Source: Clostridia bacterium
GTDB lineage: Bacteria; Bacillota; Clostridia; Oscillospirales; CAG-272
DNA length: 64,000 bases
Assembly (NCBI GenBank): GCA_017482055.1
Contig: JAFUOH010000008.1
Coordinates: 108,135 to 172,134, forward strand
Direction of reading: 5' to 3'
The notes below the pieces were generated by a model. That model saw only the letters and a program-made list of their open reading frames with translations. It did not search any database and had not been told where the DNA came from. Below, piece by piece: positions 33,527 to 42,065 of this stretch. Position numbers and translations under genes: made by a program. Numbering within the stretch: the first letter of the stretch is position 1; each line of letters opens with the position of its first letter.

Positions 33527-33563
33527 CAGATGACTGTACAACACCCAATTGGACAGTCATCTG
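33527..33563 (-). terminator. Terminator of the GH51 gene
   Basis: 11-bp perfect stem (33527-33537 with 33553-33563), 15-base loop, T-rich sequence following on the minus strand, 80 bases after the stop at 33643. Confidence 0.7.
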
Positions 33564-33642
33564 TTTATGTATTCGATTTGTGTTATTTTTCCGCTAACAC
33601 TATCACGGTTAGGTGCAACGCTCGTTGAATCAGATCATCAAT

Positions 33643-35121
33643 TCACGCTTCAAGCGCAAATCTGAGCATATTCCACGAATGCTTCTTTAACTTTATTTCG
33701 TCCCCAACAGGCACATTCACGGGCGAAACACGCTCGCAGTCCTTGTCGTTTACTGCCTTGAGATCGTCACAATAAAGCTCCACATGCTCGGTAAGCTTGC
33801 ATGTGCCGAAATCTTCGAATACGGGCAAAAGATCGACCTCGTCGGTGAGCGAGCGGTTGAGAACATACATTACGATCTCATGCTCCGCTTCATTATAGAG
33901 TACAGAGCTCTCGATGCAGGGTGCATCGCCATGCTTTTCCGTAGCAACGGTATCGCATTCAATGACGGTACGCATAGCGGAGCCGTTACCGTATGCAGAT
34001 GCATACATGAAGGGATAAAAGATAGTCTGTGCCCACGCTTTGCCGCCGTTTTCTGTCATAATGGGGGCAATGACGTTAACAAGCTGTGCGAGACACGCCA
34101 TCTTTACACGGTCACAGTTGTTCTGAAGCACCATCATCATGCCGCCCACGACAAGCGCATCCTCAAAGGTATAGATGTCCTCAAGCTGTGCGGGTGCCTT
34201 GCACCAGGGCTCGAAGCTCTGTCCTTTGCTGTGATACCATACATTCCATTCATCAAAGGAGAGATTGACAGTCCTTTTAGAACGCTTCTTGGCTTTTACC
34301 GCATCGCAAATAGCGGCAACCGACTTAATAAACTCATCCATTTCGATGCACTTGCAGAGGAAGTCGGCACTCTCATTCTTGGCATTGCCGTAATATGTGT
34401 GAAGCGAGAGATAGTCGATGTAATCATATGTATGCTCAAGTACGGTGAGCTCCCAATCAACAAAGGTTTTCATACCCATATTGGAGCTTCCGCAGGCTAC
34501 AAGCTCGATGGACGGGTCGGTTATCTTCATCATTTTTGCAGTCTCGACAGCGATCCTGCCGTATTCCTCGGCGGTTTTTGCGCAGATCTGCCAGGAGCCG
34601 TCCATTTCATTGCCGAGGCACCAGGTCTTGATGCCGAAAGGCTTTTCAAAGCCGTTCTTGCGGCGAAGATCTGCATAGTAGGTATCGGTGTCGAGATTAC
34701 AGTATTCAACACAGTTGCGAGCCTCGTCGGGAGTACCCGTACCGAGGTTCACCGCCATCATTACCTCTGTATTGGCGCGCTTCGCCCACTCCTGAAACTC
34801 GTCCAGTCCCACCTCGTTTGGCTCGGTGGTATTCCATGCAAGGTCCATGCGCTGAGGACGCTTCGACTTGTCTCCGATACCGTCCTCCCAATGGTAGCCC
34901 GACACAAAATTTCCGCCGGGCCAGCGTACGATCGGTACATTCAGCTTCTTGACAAGCTCAATGACATCACGGCGGAAGCCACAGTCATCGGCGGTGGGAT
35001 GAGTAGGCTCATAGATGCCTCCGTATACCGCACGTCCCAGTTGCTCGATAAACGAGCCGTAGATACGACGGTCTATCTTGCCGATCTCATAGTTTTTATT
35101 GATGAGAATATTCGCTTTCAT
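33643..35121 (-). CDS. Alpha-L-arabinofuranosidase, GH51, cytoplasmic
   Basis: 492 residues, no signal peptide. It releases terminal arabinofuranose from imported arabino-oligosaccharides. Family landmarks are YGSFIEQLGRAVYGGIYEP near the start, RWPGGNFVSGYHWEDGIG, the acid/base glutamate in WCLGNEMDGSWQI (Glu172) and the nucleophile in SFDEWNVWYHSKG (Glu291). The C-terminal beta-domain ends in LKKHSWNMLRFALEA, usual for GH51. Length is normal. Divergently transcribed from an AraC regulator gene 112 bases away, which very probably controls it by sensing arabinose or a related sugar. Confidence 0.95.
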   Translation of the reverse strand: MKANILINKNYEIGKIDRRIYGSFIEQLGRAVYGGIYEPTHPTADDCGFRRDVIELVKKLNVPIVRWPGGNFVSGYHWEDGIGDKSKRPQRMDLAWNTTEPNEVGLDEFQEWAKRANTEVMMAVNLGTGTPDEARNCVEYCNLDTDTYYADLRRKNGFEKPFGIKTWCLGNEMDGSWQICAKTAEEYGRIAVETAKMMKITDPSIELVACGSSNMGMKTFVDWELTVLEHTYDYIDYLSLHTYYGNAKNESADFLCKCIEMDEFIKSVAAICDAVKAKKRSKRTVNLSFDEWNVWYHSKGQSFEPWCKAPAQLEDIYTFEDALVVGGMMMVLQNNCDRVKMACLAQLVNVIAPIMTENGGKAWAQTIFYPFMYASAYGNGSAMRTVIECDTVATEKHGDAPCIESSVLYNEAEHEIVMYVLNRSLTDEVDLLPVFEDFGTCKLTEHVELYCDDLKAVNDKDCERVSPVNVPVGDEIKLKKHSWNMLRFALEA

Positions 35122-35161
35122 ATGTATTCCTCCTTACTGCGATTAAATTTATTTTACCATA

Positions 35162-35190
35162 TTGACAGGCTGAGTTCAATATGCTATAAT
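35162..35190 (+). promoter_or_regulatory. Consensus promoter of the AraC gene beside GH51
   Basis: TTGACA (35162-35167), exact 17-base spacer, TATAAT (35185-35190). The ATG at 35234 is preceded by AAAGGGG. Confidence 0.8.
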
Positions 35191-35233
35191 GCTGATATAC
35201 TGATATATTCTGCTTTTTAAAGGGGTACCGCAC

Positions 35234-36076
35234 ATGCAGATACACAATGTGGGCTATAATTTCTGCCACGACAGCACATTCAAAATCACCAGACCCGTCG
35301 GCTCGGGAGATTATCTGCTTCTGATAATAAAATCGCCCGCCGCGTTCACTTTAAACGGTATTGACACAGTGACACTGCCGAATTCGCTGATCTTATATAA
35401 TAAGGGAACTCCTCAGTTTTACCGTGCGGCAAACGATATATTTTCAAACGACTGGATACACTTTGATATAACGGACAGCGAAAAAGCCGAAATAGAAGAA
35501 CTGTGTATTCCGTTCGATACTGTGATCCCCTGCGGCGATACCACTCAGCTGTCTCAGTTTGTCAAGAACATGTACAGCGAGGGCTACTCGGCGAATCATT
35601 ATAAGGAGGAATCCTTACGTCTGTATATGAAGCTCCTGCTTATCAAGATTAGCGAAAAGATAAAAGCCCCCCATCTTTCCGATTCCTATCCATACTACGA
35701 CAAACTGTCTGAGCTGAGAATACGCATATACAGCTCACCCGAGAAAAATCACACGATCTCCGAGCTTGCGGAGCAGTTGCGGCTGAGCGAATCCTATTTC
35801 CAACATTTATACAAACGCATCTTCGGAGTCAGCGTGATGGCGGATGTGATCACCGCCCGCGTAGATCACGGAAAATATCTCCTGTCGGGCACAGATTATC
35901 CCGTGGGAGTGATCGCCGAAATGTGCGGCTATAAAAACGACGTTCATTTCATGAGGCAGTTCAAGTCGGCAGTAGGACTCACCCCAACCGAATACCGCCG
36001 CCGATTCAAGCTGTCGGCAGACGAAATAGATGATGCCAAAAGAAAACAGCCGTATACATTTGAGTCCGGCAGGTAG
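35234..36076 (+). CDS. AraC-family regulator, probable controller of GH51
   Basis: 280 residues. An N-terminal AraC-type ligand-binding domain (about 1-130; ARPVGSGDYLLLIIKSPAAF-like beta-rich start, then ILYNKGTPQFYRA) is followed by the two HTH motifs at about 165-262 (HTISELAEQLRLSESYFQHL; PVGVIAEMCGYKNDVHFMRQ) and the signature VGLTPTEYRRRFK. The gene starts with a perfect promoter and an AAAGGGG ribosome binding site. Its divergent position opposite the arabinofuranosidase gene makes it the likely arabinose-type sensor. The ligand is inferred only from that neighbour. Confidence 0.9.
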   Translation: MQIHNVGYNFCHDSTFKITRPVGSGDYLLLIIKSPAAFTLNGIDTVTLPNSLILYNKGTPQFYRAANDIFSNDWIHFDITDSEKAEIEELCIPFDTVIPCGDTTQLSQFVKNMYSEGYSANHYKEESLRLYMKLLLIKISEKIKAPHLSDSYPYYDKLSELRIRIYSSPEKNHTISELAEQLRLSESYFQHLYKRIFGVSVMADVITARVDHGKYLLSGTDYPVGVIAEMCGYKNDVHFMRQFKSAVGLTPTEYRRRFKLSADEIDDAKRKQPYTFESGR

Positions 36077-36118
36077 ACAAAAGCAGGAACCGCACCCACA
36101 TGCGATTCCTGCTTTTCA

Positions 36119-36922
36119 TTATTCTTCTGCCGAATATGCCTTGTATAGATGTACGATATGCAGATCCTCGTCCATATCAAGGCCGTGGGAGCCGCAGCCG
36201 CCGTCGATCTCGTGACAGCCGTGATCCATTGCAAATCCTACAACCGTATTATGCTGCTTCCAATGGCGTTCGATGAGCGTATCAAACAGTGCAAAGGTCT
36301 CCGAGTTTGCGTGAAGCTCGGCGAGAGCTTCCCTGCTTTCGGGGCCGTGCTTGTGCATCACGGAGTCGTAGTTACCGTTGTATACGGCGATAAAATCATA
36401 CTCATCGGACAGGATAAGCTCCGCCGCCTTAGCGTTTACTTCCTCGCGGGTGTCGTAGATGAAATAGTCCATCTCACGCCCAAGGTATATCTTTCCCATG
36501 CTGCACTCGCTGTCCGCAACGATAGCAGGCTTCTTACCCGCACGAATAAGTGCGTCATACAGCGTGTCTATCGCGATGATCGGCTTCTCGTATTTGCGGA
36601 TACCGTGAACCTCGGGCTGTGCGCCCGTATACATCGTGCCGAAGCAGACCGGCGTAACAGACGGCATGACTGTGCGAAACGGCACCGCGCACTCGGTATG
36701 AGCTATCACCCTCTCCATAAGAGGTGCATACTTTTCATATATCCACTGAGCCACCGCATCGGGATTGTACATGAATATACGGTCGGCTTTTTTGCCGCCG
36801 AGCTTAGTATTGATGTAATCTGCAAGACACGTGTTAGGCTCTGCGGCATGCTTCGGGCGCTCGACACCCATGGCATCGGCAAGCACCGCGCATAATGTAT
36901 CAAGTGATTTTCGTTCGACCAT
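36119..36922 (-). CDS. Alkaline-phosphatase-superfamily phosphodiesterase-like protein
   Basis: 267-residue cytoplasmic protein of the alkaline phosphatase superfamily. The nucleophile threonine segment is visible as PSVTPVCFGTMYTG (where family members have the catalytic Thr/Ser), followed by GAQPEVHGIRKYEKP, the metal-site region DFIAVYNGNYDSVMHKHGP (Asp and His ligands) and the C-terminal FAMDHGCHEIDGGCGSHG. This pattern fits nucleotide pyrophosphatase/phosphodiesterase or phosphonate-monoester hydrolase relatives. It is the last of three phosphatase-like genes on this strand (IMPase, PHP, AP), starting 11 bases after the PHP gene. The substrate is unknown. Confidence 0.72.
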   Translation of the reverse strand: MVERKSLDTLCAVLADAMGVERPKHAAEPNTCLADYINTKLGGKKADRIFMYNPDAVAQWIYEKYAPLMERVIAHTECAVPFRTVMPSVTPVCFGTMYTGAQPEVHGIRKYEKPIIAIDTLYDALIRAGKKPAIVADSECSMGKIYLGREMDYFIYDTREEVNAKAAELILSDEYDFIAVYNGNYDSVMHKHGPESREALAELHANSETFALFDTLIERHWKQHNTVVGFAMDHGCHEIDGGCGSHGLDMDEDLHIVHLYKAYSAEE

Positions 36923-36933
36923 TTCTATGCTCC

Positions 36934-37998
36934 TTAGTCGTAATACTTCTCGTTCCAGATGGGGTTACCAAGAGCAATAAGCTTGCCGCGACTCAGATCG
37001 TATACCTCGGCACGGTAGAACTTCTTATCCTCTACGTCGATCGCAAAATACGCAGGTTCGGTGCAGGAGACCTCCTCCGAGAATACCTCTCCCTCGTCGG
37101 ACAGGAGCTTGACGCAGTATTTGTGTACGCTGTCCGCCACGCTTACATGGAAATCGCCCACGGAAAGCACCAGACGCTTGCCGTCAAAGCCGCATATGCC
37201 GCCCATCTTCATGTCGCCGATACACATCTTGATTCCAACGGCGCCTGCGGTGAAATCTCCCTCGCGCAAATGGAAAATGTACGAGGCGTTCTTCTTTTCC
37301 TCGGCGTAGATTGTGGTCAGCGCTCTGTCATCGGCACAAGCGTGACCGTCGCCGCCCGCACATGCCCAAAGGCGCTTGCCCATAGCAAGAAGTGTTGTCC
37401 AAAGCTCATAATTCTCAGCCGTATAGTCACGGCCATTGTTGGCATCTCCCGTGTAGAACACCTCGATTCCCGTCTCATCACGGTACCAATAGTGAAGCGG
37501 ATCGTCGGAGATCAACTGCTGCTTGGGGTGAGGATGCACGAAGAAGCCGCCGTGCGCCTTTACCGCATCAATAAGCTCGCAGAAGCGAGGCGTGGTGAAG
37601 CCGGGATATATGAAATGTCCCTCCTTACCGCCTGTGAATCTGTACTCTTGGAACTCCTCAAGCAGCGCCTCCAGCGGCGCAGGCTCCGCAAAGATCATAT
37701 TATAGTGGAGATTGGGCTTTTGGCATACGATATCGAGAATGTTCGCACCCGGCTCGGTACCGCCGATAAAGGTGCCGTCCTCCCACTCGGGCAGGTACAT
37801 ATGTCTCACCTGCTTGTGGTCAAGGATCGTACCGAAATCCATCTTCAGTGCTTCCATAGCGCCCTTCCAATGCTCCAGTGTACGCTGTCCGTCACTGGTG
37901 CCTCCCGTTTTTGCGTGATCGTGCAGCTCGCCGAAAAATGCTCTGCGACCGCTGTACAGCCCGTCCAAAAATGCGATATCCTTCTCTGTTGCTCTCAT
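36934..37998 (-). CDS. PHP-domain phosphoesterase-like protein
   Basis: 354 residues. The start is the ATG at 37998 with AAAGGA upstream, six codons inside the longest frame. The N-terminal metal motif FFGELHDHAKTGGTSDG (H-x-H) and the later LDHKQ, HGGFFVHPHPKQQ and GGDGHACADD segments match the PHP (polymerase and histidinol phosphatase) metal-binding barrel. A beta-sandwich-like tail of about 90 residues (from CGFDGKRLVLSVGDFHVSV) is extra to the barrel. PHP proteins hydrolyse phosphate mono- or diesters. Middle gene of the IMPase-PHP-AP operon. The family call is good, the substrate is open. Confidence 0.75.
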   Translation of the reverse strand: MRATEKDIAFLDGLYSGRRAFFGELHDHAKTGGTSDGQRTLEHWKGAMEALKMDFGTILDHKQVRHMYLPEWEDGTFIGGTEPGANILDIVCQKPNLHYNMIFAEPAPLEALLEEFQEYRFTGGKEGHFIYPGFTTPRFCELIDAVKAHGGFFVHPHPKQQLISDDPLHYWYRDETGIEVFYTGDANNGRDYTAENYELWTTLLAMGKRLWACAGGDGHACADDRALTTIYAEEKKNASYIFHLREGDFTAGAVGIKMCIGDMKMGGICGFDGKRLVLSVGDFHVSVADSVHKYCVKLLSDEGEVFSEEVSCTEPAYFAIDVEDKKFYRAEVYDLSRGKLIALGNPIWNEKYYD

Positions 37999-38032
37999 GA
38001 TATGTATCCTTTCCATAAACCAAATACGGTCA

Positions 38033-38797
38033 TCAGCCGTTTAAAAGTCCCAACAATTCATCAAACACCGCCGAGTTTGCCGCCGCGATGTTTACGTTAA
38101 GCTGTGAAATGTGCAGCTCTCCGTCCACACGGTCAAGTCTGCCGCCCGCTTCCTTTATGAGTATCAGCCCCGCGGCATAGTCCCAGGGCTTTACGCATAT
38201 ACCAAAGAACGCATCCGCACGTCCGCAAGCGATATACGCAAGCTCCACCGCCACCGAACCGAGACAGCGCAGTCCCTGACAGCTAAGATATATCTTCCGT
38301 GCATAGTCCATGAGGGCGTCACATTTATTCTTAAAATACGCGTTGAATTCATAGAACCCCACGCAGTCACGCAGCCTCGCGTTGTCACTGCAAAAGATGC
38401 GCTCGCCGTTAAGATACGCACCTTGACCTTTCACGGCATAAAAAAGCTCTCCCGTGTATGGTATGTAGATAACACCCGCTACAACCTCGCCATCCGAGCA
38501 AAGTCCCAGCGAAACGGCGCAGTACGGAAGCCCATGCATGAAGTTGGTGGTACCGTCGATCGGATCGAGGATCCAATAATCCCGACTCTCGTCCAACTCG
38601 GCATCCTCTTCCTCGGACATAAAGCCGATGTCGGGGTATTCCTCAACAAGTCGTCTGTGCAGATACTCCGATATGCCCACATCCGCGCGTGTGACAAAGT
38701 CCGAGTCACCCTTTGCCTTAACATCGCTTCGCAGTGCTTCGTCGAAGAAGATGCGATCCGTCTCGCGGACGATCTTTATTATGTTGTCTATATTCAA
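38033..38797 (-). CDS. Inositol monophosphatase-family protein
   Basis: 254 residues. Both IMPase metal motifs are present: the first Glu in MSEEEDAELDE and then DYWILDPIDGTTNFMHGLPY; the C-terminal signature is KPWDYAAGLILIKEAGGRLD. The enzyme hydrolyses inositol-1-phosphate or related sugar phosphates (SuhB/CysQ/FBPase-like specificities occur). Translation begins with TTG at 38797, set by AAAGGAG 10 bases upstream; no ATG alternative exists before the active site. First gene of a three-phosphatase operon with a perfect promoter at 38850-38878. It is intact and of normal length. Confidence 0.9.
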   Translation of the reverse strand: MNIDNIIKIVRETDRIFFDEALRSDVKAKGDSDFVTRADVGISEYLHRRLVEEYPDIGFMSEEEDAELDESRDYWILDPIDGTTNFMHGLPYCAVSLGLCSDGEVVAGVIYIPYTGELFYAVKGQGAYLNGERIFCSDNARLRDCVGFYEFNAYFKNKCDALMDYARKIYLSCQGLRCLGSVAVELAYIACGRADAFFGICVKPWDYAAGLILIKEAGGRLDRVDGELHISQLNVNIAAANSAVFDELLGLLNG

Positions 38798-38849
38798 TTG
38801 CGGTTTGCTCCTTTTGTGGTGTTAAACTTTACGGACTATTTACACGATT

Positions 38850-38878
38850 ATTATACATCAACCGCGCGCGATTGTCAA
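38850..38878 (-). promoter_or_regulatory. Consensus promoter of the phosphatase operon
   Basis: On the minus strand TTGACA (38873-38878), exact 17-base spacer, TATAAT (38850-38855). The 333-base gap 38798-39130 holds this promoter and the one at 39064-39093; the middle part (about 38900-39040) shows nothing I can assign. Confidence 0.8.
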
Positions 38879-39048
38879 GTGATTGCTGTAAATAGCGATT
38901 AATAGATGTCAAGTAAATAATTCCTGGAGTTTTTTAAAATTCAACCGAATAAGATTAAACCTTTGCGGATATTGTGCCATAATGAAAATGCCACTCAAAC
39001 CACACAATGGCGCCGCATCGCATCATAATTAACAATTTTGTTACAACA

Positions 39049-39093
39049 GTTAACTCATTAGAGTTAACATCTTGAAAAGATTTATGCTATAAT
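39049..39093 (+). promoter_or_regulatory. Promoter of the DUF6809 gene with operator palindrome over the -35
   Basis: A perfect 8-bp inverted repeat GTTAACTC/GAGTTAAC (39049-39056 and 39061-39068) with a 4-base spacer. The right arm contains TTAACA (39064-39069), which with an 18-base spacer pairs with an extended TGCTATAAT (-10 at 39088-39093). A repressor bound here would block the -35. Confidence 0.65.
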
Positions 39094-39130
39094 AAAAATA
39101 TCATCCAAAAAAACAAAAAGGAGCATCAAA

Positions 39131-39400
39131 ATGAGTATATTAAAAGAATTATGGAACGGAAATATCTCTCCCATAGAACACAATCCATACAGATCAAATG
39201 AATACAGACAGCTCGGCAAGGAGATAAACACGGCACAAGAAATACTGTTCGACGGTCTTTCCGAGGAAAAACGCAATCAGTACGAGGAGTGCGTTTCGAT
39301 GATATTCAAGCGATTTGCCGTAATCGAAGAAGAAATATTCGTGGATGCCTTCAGTCTCGGCGCGCGGATGATGACGGAGGTGCTTGGAGACGAGCGGTAA
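39131..39400 (+). CDS. DUF6809-like small helical protein
   Basis: 89 residues: an N-terminal SILKELWNGNISPIEHNPYR followed by helices through IFKRFAVIEEEIFVDAFSLG and the C-terminal GARMMTEVLGDE. This start and end are what I know from the DUF6809 group of small Clostridia proteins, whose function is not described; they often turn up singly near mobile or regulatory genes. The protein is cytoplasmic and acidic. An AAAAGGAGC ribosome binding site precedes the ATG. It has its own promoter with a palindromic operator, so it is controlled on purpose. Followed by a bidirectional terminator. Confidence 0.75.
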   Translation: MSILKELWNGNISPIEHNPYRSNEYRQLGKEINTAQEILFDGLSEEKRNQYEECVSMIFKRFAVIEEEIFVDAFSLGARMMTEVLGDER

Positions 39401-39407
39401 CATAAAA

Positions 39408-39439
39408 GGACTGTCCGCACCTTTCGGTGCAGACAGTCC
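39408..39439. terminator. Bidirectional terminator
   Basis: 8-bp stem (39408-39415 with 39432-39439), one mismatch, then 5 more pairs and a TTTC loop. It lies between the convergent DUF6809 and FGGY kinase genes. Confidence 0.8.
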
Positions 39440-39456
39440 GATCCTTTGTATCGCCG

Positions 39457-40860
39457 TCACTTGGAAATGTTCAGCACACGGTCGTATTCGCTGTAGCGCT
39501 CGTAGCATTCGGTGTAGTCAACTCCCATGCTTTCATAGGTGCGGCTGACCTCAATCTTTTCCGCCGCTTCCCCAACGGATGCGAATACGCCAATGCCCAC
39601 GCCTGCGAGTATCGCCGCACCGAGGCATGCGGTCTCTTTATTTTTAAGCGTAACGAGACGTTTTCCCGTCATATCCGCCTTCATCTGACACCACAGCGGG
39701 CTATTGGCGCCGCCGCCCATGGCGCGGATCTCGGAAACATCAAGCCCGAGGTATTCGAGGTTCGATCTGAGCATGCACGCCACAGCTTCCATGACACTGC
39801 GTACGAAATGTGCGCCCGTGTGCTCGGTAGTAAGTCCCGTGAAGCTGCCGCGCGCGTGCGGATTGTACTTCGGCATGGTGGAGCCGCACAAATACGGTAA
39901 GAATGTCAAGCCGTCGCTTCCCGGCGGGACGGTCATTGCAAGCTCGTCAAGCTCGGCGAAGGAATGGTCGGCAAACAGTGCATTGCGCAGCCATTTTAGC
40001 GACATTCCCGCCGTAGGGCTCCAGGAAAGCAGGCAGTATTTGCCATCATAGTTGTAGTGACAGGGGACGATACTGCCCTCATCATATTCGGGAATGCCGT
40101 CGGAGGGCATAAATATTACCATTGTAGTTCCCGTCATCTCGCTGACGATGCCTTTTTTAACAACACCCGCTCCGATAGCGCCGGCAACCTGGTCCATAGC
40201 ACCCGTAACGACCTTCATGCCGTCATATTCACCGACGCACACGCCGCTGTCATGAAGCTCGGGCAGCAGCTCGCGTCTAACTCCGATAAAGTCGAGCATC
40301 TCACTCCACCAGTCACTTCTTCGGATATCGAAATATATAGTGGAAGATTGGAGCGTTTTTTCGGTGATGAAGCGTCCCGTGAGCTTATAAAGGATATAGT
40401 CCTCAAGCAAAAACACACGCTTTGTCTTAGCCCAGACCTCCGGCTCGTGGCGCTTTACCCAAAGCAGCTTGCATGCGGGCCAAGTGGCGGTGACCTCGGG
40501 CTGCCCCGTGATCTCGTACACCTTTTTTCTGCCGAAATGCATCTCAATCTCACGAGCTTCGGCATCGGCACGATTATCAAGCCAAACAATGGCAGGGCGC
40601 ACAGGTGTACCGTTTTCATCCGTGAGTATCAGCGTTTCACACTGCGTATCCACAGCGAGCGCATCCACGGAAAGCTCGCGCTTCACCTTCTCGATCTCGC
40701 CGCGCACGATATCCCAATATTTCTCCGCTTCAAACTCCACAATATCGCCGTGGGAATCAAGCGTATAGTCGGCGCTGTTTTTATATTTTTCAGCAAGCGT
40801 CTGATCGAACACTGCGCATTTAACGGATGTAGTGCCGATATCTATACCCATTAGGTTCAT
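39457..40860 (-). CDS. FGGY-family carbohydrate kinase (xylulokinase-like)
   Basis: 467 residues. It has the N-terminal ATPase-fold phosphate-1 motif MNLMGIDIGTTSVKCAVFDQ, FGGY-type segments (AIVWLDNRADAEAREIE; VTGAMDQVAGAIGAGVV) and the C-terminal adenosine motif EIRAMGGGANSPLWCQMKAD followed by LGAAILAGVG. FGGY enzymes phosphorylate ketoses or sugar acids (xylulose, ribulose, gluconate, glycerol and others); the length is slightly below xylulokinase (about 490-500). It ends the nagA - nagB-like - kinase operon (97 bases after the nagB-like stop), so an amino-sugar-derived ketose or a sugar used with it is the probable substrate. The exact sugar is not readable. Confidence 0.87.
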   Translation of the reverse strand: MNLMGIDIGTTSVKCAVFDQTLAEKYKNSADYTLDSHGDIVEFEAEKYWDIVRGEIEKVKRELSVDALAVDTQCETLILTDENGTPVRPAIVWLDNRADAEAREIEMHFGRKKVYEITGQPEVTATWPACKLLWVKRHEPEVWAKTKRVFLLEDYILYKLTGRFITEKTLQSSTIYFDIRRSDWWSEMLDFIGVRRELLPELHDSGVCVGEYDGMKVVTGAMDQVAGAIGAGVVKKGIVSEMTGTTMVIFMPSDGIPEYDEGSIVPCHYNYDGKYCLLSWSPTAGMSLKWLRNALFADHSFAELDELAMTVPPGSDGLTFLPYLCGSTMPKYNPHARGSFTGLTTEHTGAHFVRSVMEAVACMLRSNLEYLGLDVSEIRAMGGGANSPLWCQMKADMTGKRLVTLKNKETACLGAAILAGVGIGVFASVGEAAEKIEVSRTYESMGVDYTECYERYSEYDRVLNISK

Positions 40861-40957
40861 TTTCGGAAATCTCCTTTATTTACCCATATTAATTCAGCCG
40901 ACGAACAGGTATGGTTCTGTCCGTCGGCTGTGTTTTGCCTTCAGGCTATCTAAATAA

Positions 40958-41932
40958 TTAATAGCCGACCTTTTCCCAGCATTCAAAGGGAGCGGCAAGC
41001 TCTTCGGAAATGTAGACCTGAGTCTTTTTCGTCTGGAGCATGGTGCTGGGGAGATAGGGAGTGATAGGACCGTGTGTGCAGAGACGGCTGGTCATTCTCT
41101 GCCAGGAGGAGAATGTGCCGCAGGTAGCGAGTGCATGAACCTCGATTCTCTCCTTAGCTCTCATAACATCGAGAGGACCGATGGTTGCAGCGCAGGGGGG
41201 AACATTTGCGATATCGCCGGACTGACCGAATGTACCGTTTAACGAGTTCTGCATAATGGTCATTGGATGGAGCTTGACGATCTGAGCAGGCTGATTTAAC
41301 CATTCCTCGATGTCACCCGAACCGATGAACTCGGGAATCGGGTCAACGAATGCCATATGTCCTGCCCAACCGGGAGAGGTGGATGCGATATCCGCGCCGG
41401 TACCGTCGGTGATATCGTCGATGATCTTGGAATAATCCTTGATGTTGGCATTGGTGGGGAAGTGAACATTCTCCATGGGCATGCGGAGCTTTTCATCGAT
41501 CTGATAGTACAGATACTTGATCATGGAATGAGCAAAGCCCGCCTCATAGGTGATGGGAGCAATATTGCCGTCCTGATCTGCCCACTCGTCCTCGGCTACA
41601 AGATGAACCTTGGAGCAGTCTACCTTAAAGTAGTTGATAAGCTGAGCCAGAGGAATGTAGGTGTCGGGCTCAGGATTACCGAGGATCATTGTGAAGCTTC
41701 TGCCCTGCTCGCTGGCTTCCTTGAGGCGAGTAAAGAGTGTGGAAATGAGAACGGGATGGGGGTTCATCATAACCTTTACTTCAAATTCGGGATGCCACCA
41801 AGGCTCTCTCTTTTCGAGATCCTTACCGCTCAGGCTGCGAACGTATTCGCAGACCTTCTTATCCTTAAAGGGCACGAATTCGTGGGGCTGGAAATCAAAT
41901 TTTGTTGCGGGATCGGTAATAAAATTACTCAT
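40958..41932 (-). CDS. Divergent NagB-like amino-sugar isomerase/deaminase
   Basis: 324 residues, against about 240-265 for NagB. The fold is indicated by RSFTMILGNPEPDTYIPLAQ, the region LVAEDEWADQDG (Asp115-Glu116, where NagB has the catalytic MDEY) and SPGWAGHMAFVDP at 187-198, which corresponds to NagB GxDGHIAFNEP. In this motif the histidine (His192) is kept, but the Asp of the DGH triad is Ala190 and the Glu is Asp197. So it may isomerise without deaminating, or use another sugar phosphate. A 50-residue N-terminal extension and a C-terminal tail are extra. Start at 41932 with AAAGGAGAC. Same operon as nagA and the FGGY kinase. Confidence 0.72.
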   Translation of the reverse strand: MSNFITDPATKFDFQPHEFVPFKDKKVCEYVRSLSGKDLEKREPWWHPEFEVKVMMNPHPVLISTLFTRLKEASEQGRSFTMILGNPEPDTYIPLAQLINYFKVDCSKVHLVAEDEWADQDGNIAPITYEAGFAHSMIKYLYYQIDEKLRMPMENVHFPTNANIKDYSKIIDDITDGTGADIASTSPGWAGHMAFVDPIPEFIGSGDIEEWLNQPAQIVKLHPMTIMQNSLNGTFGQSGDIANVPPCAATIGPLDVMRAKERIEVHALATCGTFSSWQRMTSRLCTHGPITPYLPSTMLQTKKTQVYISEELAAPFECWEKVGY

Positions 41933-42065
41933 TTTCTGTCTCCTTTATATGTTTTTGGTTAAACCGATCGAAAAAGCTCAAATCGGCGTAACGCTAATTT
42001 ACAAATATACAACTGCTTGTGTGGTACGCAAGTACAAGATAGGCATGACTTCAGACCACAGCCTC

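Noticed and set aside
33784-35220. 478-codon open frame opposite the GH51 gene
   Set aside because: Antisense shadow of a certain gene; protein composition is unnatural (Cys/His-rich, no motif).
36895-38100. 401-codon open frame opposite the PHP gene
   Set aside because: Antisense shadow; the minus-strand gene has metal motifs and a proper start.
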